Shown one piece after another: positions 58,510 through 64,000 of a stretch of 64,000 bases of DNA. A model generated the notes under the pieces. That model had not been told where the DNA came from. It did no database searches and worked only from the letters and a program-made list of their open reading frames with translations. Every line of letters starts with the position of its first letter. Within the stretch, counting starts at the first letter, position 1. This DNA is from Sapria himalayana (Eukaryota; Streptophyta; Magnoliopsida; Malpighiales; Rafflesiaceae), in contig JAREIK010002991.1 of assembly GCA_029783825.1 (NCBI GenBank), positions 1,129,137-1,193,136 of the forward strand, given 5' to 3'. A program made the translations under genes and the position numbers.

Positions 58510-59900
58510 GAAAAAAACCAAAAAAATCTAAATAACAATAACTTTTGTACAATTTTGCTACATCCAAAATGACCTCCAAAAGAAAAACAATGACATTTGA
58601 GGATAATTTTCATCTATTCATTTTTATTAAACAACTTATAACTTTCTCTGCACATCTTTTGAAAATAAATGGATCTCAAATTGATAATTTCTCAAGTTAT
58701 ACAAAAAATTTCTTTTTTGGTATGCCTATAGAAAAGGAGGAAATGTTTCAAATTCTAAATAATTAACAAAAATGACATATAATGGCAACAAAGTTTCTAA
58801 AACAAAAATCTACACATTGGAGAAATTATCCAAATATTCACCTCCTCTTACATGATTCGTAACAAATTTTAAGCAAGATAAGTGATCAACTATCGCATTG
58901 TTGCTCACCTTTTTGTCAATTATCTCTATATGAAATTCTTACTGCAAAAGAATATTTCGTATCAATCTCGACATAGCATTTTTTTTGTCATTAAATATCA
59001 CACGACTGTATAATCCATATAAATTACTACCTTTGTTATGAGGATATATAATCAAAATATGTCGAAAAAGCATCATGATCAATATTTCTTTTTCAAGATT
59101 TGTATAATTTACTTAGGATTCATTCTAGATCCGACAAGAATATAAAATAACTGTAAAAATGTCTTTTTCTCGACCCAATATAATTACAAGTGCATGTGAG
59201 CTTACATCGCACATAATCACAAATAACTCCACCATTATAGCATGATTAAACTTGCATTTCTATCACCTTTCTCTTCTACTCTTTAAATATGTCAACACAT
59301 TCATCACTAAAATTGAAAATCACTTCTTTCTCTAATAATTTATACAATAATTTTTGATATCTTTAAGAAGTTGACACATTTTTTAGAGAACTCCATATAT
59401 TCAAAAAGATTATACACCTCTTTAATAATTGTAGCATGAGGTAGAATTTTAATTACTTAAACCATCATGTTGTCCACCTTTAATTTTTTAGCAGAGAGTT
59501 AATATCCTACTACAATACCTTCTTTTACCATGAAATAAAATTTTTTTCTTTAAATTATTTTAACATCTCTTTCAAGTTTTATATATATAACATTTAAATG
59601 ATTCTCAATAAACAAAAAATTCAACCATAAATTCTTTCATAATTTATCGTTGAGATGTAAAAATATCACATTCATATATCTCTAAAAAGTAGCCGAAGAA
59701 TTGTAAAGACCGATGACATCCTATGAGATATAAAAATTCCATATGGGCAATTAAACATAAATGTATCCCAAATATCTATCCAAAAAATAATTAAAAAAAT
59801 ACTCAGAAATTCAATTCAATTTTTGATTAATGAAAAGAATTGGATGGTAATTTTTTCTTATTTTTTTATTTTAATTTTTGATTAATTCATGAATATATGT
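58510..59900 (-). pseudogene. Gypsy RT-RNase H-zinc finger remnant
   Basis: Minus-strand readings in order: SLQFFGYFLEIYEC (PFGLCNAPATFQRCM), VEFFVY (the active-site FMDDFSVY with both Asp lost), FMVKEGIVVGY*LSAKKLKVD, LPHATIIKEVYNLFEYM (LPPPTNVKGVRSFLGHA), FNFSDECVDIFKE*KRK, then the VADHLSRLE-like NAIVDHLSCLK, and finally GGHFGCSKIVQKLLL (GGHFG.S.TAAKVLQ). The order and phrases are of the Athila/Tat lineage. Confidence 0.72.
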
Positions 59901-60825
59901 CATCCAAAATTTACACATGTGAAGATTTATTTATCAATATAATTTTTTACGAATACCAAGTCTCACATTTTCAAAAGTATAAGATAATTCATCAGCATCT
60001 TTACATGCATATTGAGGAACTAATTCCATTGATATCTTCAAGCAAACAAGTTATAATCTCAATATATTTTTTTCAGCACTTTCACCATTATCACCTCCAT
60101 CTTTTCAATCAATATTACTAAAATGATGATTGATTTTATCTTATCTTATCTCAAAAAAAACAAAACAAAGATGAATGAGTAATATATTCATAATTAATCC
60201 AACTATAATTATCCATGTTTCAAGATATTCTACTTTTGTGATTGTGACTTTGACAAAACATGCAACATCATCATGTACATCTTCCATCATGATTGTTGCA
60301 GCTTTGAGAATAATTATGACTTTTTACTAGTGTCACACCTTTTTGTGAGGTCATGACATTGACATTTATACTTTTAAATTCTGAAGTCATGGCATTAGAA
60401 TAAATAACATCTTCATTATACTACAATTTCATCGATGGTGCAAGTTCTCCATTACACTTCAATTTCATCAAGATCATGATTTTTTTATCACATGTAAAAG
60501 TCACAATTTAATTCGTATTGATTTCATTATCACGTCCATGTGATCTAGGCTTATTTAAGCATATCTATTTCAGTCTTATTCCATGTTATTATTCTCTTTT
60601 ATCACCTTTAATAATATAAGAATATTATCTCCAAAAAATAACATGTCTATCGAATAATAAATATAGTTCTACAACAAGTTTTATTAGCTCTCATATAATA
60701 GATCTTCATGACTTCTAGCATTCGAATAATAATACAAATGGATATTGCTATTAAGCCTACAATGATACTTTTTATTCTACAACAAAGTTTTAAAATATAA
60801 AAATATTAGTTAAAATATTTGTGTT
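59901..60825. other. Gypsy 5' internal region (gag/protease side), too decayed to read
   Basis: No protein motif could be recognised; position suggests gag/protease of the minus-strand gypsy element. Confidence 0.35.
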
Positions 60826-61310
60826 CATGAGACGAAACATAAACCTTGAGGTGATAAGACATAAGCTTTTTGAGTCTCATAGCATGTGATTAAGAAATAT
60901 ATTAAAATATATAAAATATAATAAAATAAATTTTTTTTGACATTCTAAGTCTAGAAAACGCTGTGCAAACTTGTACAGGAATAAACTGTCCAAGCTGGAT
61001 CGGGGACGAGCTGTCCAAGCTCATTCCAGTTCCAGAACAAGCAATACAAGCTTCTAGGTGGAATGAGTTGCGGTAACTAGTTCACAAACGAGTGCCAAGC
61101 CCATTTGGTAACAAATTGTGCAAGCTTGTTCGCGATTCACGAATGAGCAGTCCAAACTCAGTTGTGAAATAACCTAAAGCAACTCATTCTTAAAACAAGC
61201 TGTTGTCGCTCAAAAATTGGAATGAGCAGCTCATTTTTTTCAAAGCCTCAAGGCATCTACAATATGTCTCGCCTAAAGGCACACGTCTATGAGCTCTTTG
61301 AATAAACATT
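60826..61310. mobile_element. Non-autonomous relative of the 55.8-58.5 kb hAT element
   Basis: The left side (GAGACGAAACATAAACCTTG, then GACATAAGCTTTTTGAGTCTC and the following AT-rich stretch) matches the reverse complement of the hAT right end (GGCGAGGCGTAAGCCTCG, GGCGTAAGCTTTTTGAACCTC), mostly by C-to-T/G-to-A changes. The right side (AAAGCCTCAAGGC...CTCGCCTAAAGGC) is a matching inverted end. The centre has repeated CTGTCCAAGCT/GAGCAGTCCAAACTC phrases. Confidence 0.55.
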
Positions 61311-61849
61311 GTTAAACAGAGCTCTACAATGAATTAGTTTTTTTCACTTGATAGATAAGATTAAATATGATCATCTTTTATAATTGTGAAACTGCAAATT
61401 GGTTGGAAAAAACATCAAACCTAGCTTTCATTGCTGCAATTTTTTATACCATAAATATTTCAAATTGTCTCATTCATTTGTCTTGATTAGATTATATACT
61501 ATCCAGAGTAGCTACCATTAACTTCACCCTCTCTCTCGCACCTCTCTATTTCAAAATATTTTTTTATTCTCTCTATTTTTTAGTCTAGAGGTATTAAAAT
61601 GATCGTAGAACTTCAATTCATATGATATGTAGTGGATATAAAACAAACAAAAAAAAATTAAAAACACAAATATAAAATAAACACTAAAAAAAATTATTAT
61701 TAAAACAACTAAAAACAAAATAATATTTTCTCAAAAATAATAATGTTAACTCGCATTAACTAATTAAACTAAACAACCCCTAATGATAAGATCAAAAACT
61801 TGTTGTAACTTTATTATATAATTTCAATAAATATCAGAAGCTCGTTGAG
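61311..61849. other. AT-rich sequence next to gypsy 5' LTR
   Basis: A primer-binding site would be expected near 61800-61850, but no tRNA complement was recognised. Confidence 0.3.
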
Positions 61850-62689
61850 CAATTGTTTTCATCTAATAGAATTTCTCAAATATATAGATTTTATACACAA
61901 TAATTATGAATTTAAGTTTCGATACTAATCTCATTGATATTATATAGAAAATTTGACTACTTAAAAATAAACTAACTATTGCTCATGTTAAATAAATAAA
62001 CTATAATTTTAAAAAAATACTTAAATTTTAGAATTGACTCAATTTTTTGTGTATGATGAAATTTTTAATATTTAAGAAATATTATGCTTGATTAACAAAC
62101 AAAAAATAGATTGATATATAAATATATTAGTACTCCCTTGACATATAAGATAATTATCATCCTTGAAGCATAACTACAAAAAATAATTCTATCATTATCA
62201 TGTTTTTGATATTTAACTATCAAAATTATACTTATTTTATTCATGAGTAATTAACATTTTTTTCTTTTGGGGAATATATCAATTACCTTTGACTATTATT
62301 TTGAGTATGCATTTTTATTATTCAATCTTTAATATCATAAAAATATGAAATAATATAATAATAATTATATTTATACTTTCATCTTTATAAATATCATATT
62401 TACTAATTTACATCAATTAATACAAAATCTTACAAATCTTACTTATATAAATTATACAAAAAAAAATAACACATATGGCTATCACTATCATATAAAAAAT
62501 CTCTACTTACATATATCTCATAACTTACGTGTCATTATCTACAACAACAAAAACATGAATCTCATATAATTATTAAACATCTAGGTTATATATTATACAT
62601 AATTTATATATTACTTGAAGATTAATTCTTCTATAATATACATAATATATTAATCATAATAAGTTTGTGTTTTTTGATTTTATGAGTAT

Positions 62690-63719
62690 CTAAGAAGCAC
62701 GGACACGGACACAAACACAGTAATACAACACGGCAGGATACGGGAACAGGACAATTTCTAAAAAACTAGAATACGGATAAGGCTAGGATACGACATAATA
62801 ACAAAATAAAAATAAAAATTATTAATTATAAATATTAGGTATTTTATAAAATTTATTAAATTAAATTAAATTAAAATATTTTATTATATATAATTAATAT
62901 ATATTATTTATTTTATAAAATAAAAATATTTTATTTTATTTTATAAGATAATATTTATATTTATTTTATTTTATAAGATAATATTTATATTTATTTTATT
63001 TTATAAAATAATATATTATAATTATATTATATAAAAATATATATTTTTTATTTTATTTTATAAAAATATTTTATTTTATGCCCCTGCCTCTCCCCTCAAT
63101 CACCCCTGCCCGTCCCTCTCCCCTCAAACACACCTGCCCGCCCTTGTCTCTCCCCTCAAACACACCTGCCCGCCCTTGTCTCTCCCCTCAAACACACCCG
63201 CCCCTGCCTCTCCCCTCAAACACGCCTGCCCCTGCCTCTCCCCTCAAACACGCCCGCCCCTGCCTCTCCCCTCAAACACGCTCGCCTCTGCCTCTCCCCT
63301 CAAACACGCCCGCCCCTGCCTCTCCCCTCAAACACGCCCGCCCCTGCCTCTCCCCTCAAACACGCCCGCCCCTGCCTCTCCCCTCAAATCGCGCCGCCCC
63401 TTCCTCTCCCCTCAAATCGCGCCGCCCCTTCCTCTCCCCTCAAATCGCGCCGCCCCTTCCTCTCCCCTCAAATCACGCCCGCCCCCTGCCAGTAGCCAAC
63501 GTTGGCCACCGACATCGTCGGACGTCGGGCACTATAGACGTGGATACGGCTGCCGACGCAACCATCCGATATGCCACGTGGCGTATCGGATACGGATTGT
63601 GCAATGATACGCCACGTGACTTATCAGACACGTATCCGTGCCGTATCCGTGTCGTGTCCACGTGTCTATGTGTCGGACACATGGACATGGCGGTAGGGAG
63701 CCGTGTCCATGCTTCCTTG
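62690..63719. mobile_element. hAT-type MITE, family B, with 28-bp minisatellite
   Basis: A 1,030-bp element with a perfect 8-bp duplication, ATGAGTAT, at 62682-62689 and 63720-63727. It starts CTAAGAAGCACGGACACGG and ends CGTGTCCATGCTTCCTTG. It inserted next to or into the gypsy LTR. Its C-rich core yields a 237-codon Pro/Leu/Ser frame of no biological meaning. Confidence 0.92.
63079..63480 (+). repeat. 28-bp C-rich minisatellite, about 14 copies
   Basis: The unit contains CCTGCCTCTCCCCTCAAACA followed by CGCCCGCC. The last four copies are a variant with AAATCGCGCCGCCCCTTCC. It lies inside the family B MITE. Confidence 0.9.
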
Positions 63720-63727
63720 ATGAGTAT

Positions 63728-64000
63728 CATATTTATAATAATTAAATTTAGCCCAATCTTGAGTTTTTATTATGTTTATCACATGCGATAAAATTAAAAT
63801 GATTACACTTATTTTATACCTTACAACATGAGCATGTCATATGACTTATCTATCATAATACACCATGATCAAGAAAAATAAATCTATAATATAATTAAAA
63901 ACTCAAGATTCACATTCATTAATTATAAATAACATTCACATTCATTAATATTTAAATTATAATATTATCATAAAAAAATATTATATGATTACATCATCAT
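63728..64000. other. AT-rich end of window
   Basis: Nothing recognised; it may continue the gypsy LTR. Confidence 0.35.

Larger units (their letters stand above)
52650..62689 (-). mobile_element. Decayed Ty3/gypsy (Athila/Tat-like) element with two LTR remnants
   Basis: 52650-53470 and about 61850-62689 are direct repeats sharing long AT-rich phrases in order (ATAAGATAATTATCATCCTT, AAATTATACAAAAAAAAATA, CTATCACTATCATNNAAAA), so they are likely the 3' and 5' LTRs. Between them the minus strand carries pol in order: reverse transcriptase (59900-59300), RNase H (59300-58780), the zinc-finger region (58700-58510), integrase core and GPY/F-like end (55853-55130). A hAT element separates the last two. 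All frames are broken. Outer LTR edges are uncertain. Confidence 0.68.

Noticed and set aside
63078..63791. 237-codon plus-strand open frame, Pro/Leu/Ser-rich
   Set aside because: It is a translation of a 28-bp C-rich minisatellite inside a MITE; two other frames of the same repeat are also open.

Overview
This is AT-rich plant nuclear DNA, almost certainly from a flowering plant with long, transposon-filled introns. The evidence is spliced genes with GT-AG introns, an N-acetylglucosamine kinase and a metallo-beta-lactamase (MBL)-fold hydrolase that both resemble single-copy plant proteins, and dense Ty1/copia, Ty3/gypsy, hAT, PIF/Harbinger-like and SINE sequences. I cannot name the species. 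Family assignments come from reading translations and from remembered protein families; no database search was run. || Only two host genes are visible. Both are on the minus strand, head to tail, and both run off the window. (1) N-acetyl-D-glucosamine kinase (BadF/BadG ASKHA family): exons 1-3 at 21571-21358, 12138-11991 and 6610-6419. The splice phases agree exactly. The introns are 9.2 and 5.4 kb, and the C-terminal exons lie to the left of base 1. (2) An MBL-fold hydrolase of the plant PhnP / 'C777.06c-like' type: eight consecutive exons from 45146 down to the stop codon at 24211. Small introns (82-435 bp) alternate with giant ones (13.3 and 5.9 kb). The N-terminal exon or exons were not found and probably lie beyond base 64000. 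|| Nearly everything else is mobile-element sequence or its remains. Layout: 428-5467, two hAT-type MITEs around a decayed copia pol; 6.4-21.4 kb, kinase introns with copia remnants, hAT-type and Harbinger-like MITEs and a well-preserved SINE; 21.6-24.2 kb, intergenic, with a four-copy TG-rich tandem array; 24.2-45.1 kb, hydrolase gene with a second TG-rich array, two hAT transposase remnants and many GC-rich hAT MITEs; 45-52.5 kb, AT-rich sequence and another copia; 52.6-62.7 kb, a decayed Athila/Tat-like gypsy element on the minus strand with recognisable LTRs, interrupted by a much younger hAT transposase gene (55.85-58.5 kb); 62.7-63.7 kb, a hAT-type MITE carrying a 28-bp minisatellite. 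|| The clearest structural story is two expanded families of non-autonomous hAT-like elements. Family A has termini TAGAGGTGTCAA and GC-rich bodies. Family B has termini CTATGTTGCACGG or CTAAGAAGCACGG and repeated subterminal CACGG/TACGG motifs. Several copies of each keep perfect 8-bp target-site duplications. A 2.9-kb decayed element (39642-42563) with family A ends, an 8-bp duplication and an antisense hAT dimerisation-domain remnant is a plausible relative of the source of family A. I saw no novel defence, biosynthetic or CRISPR-like system.
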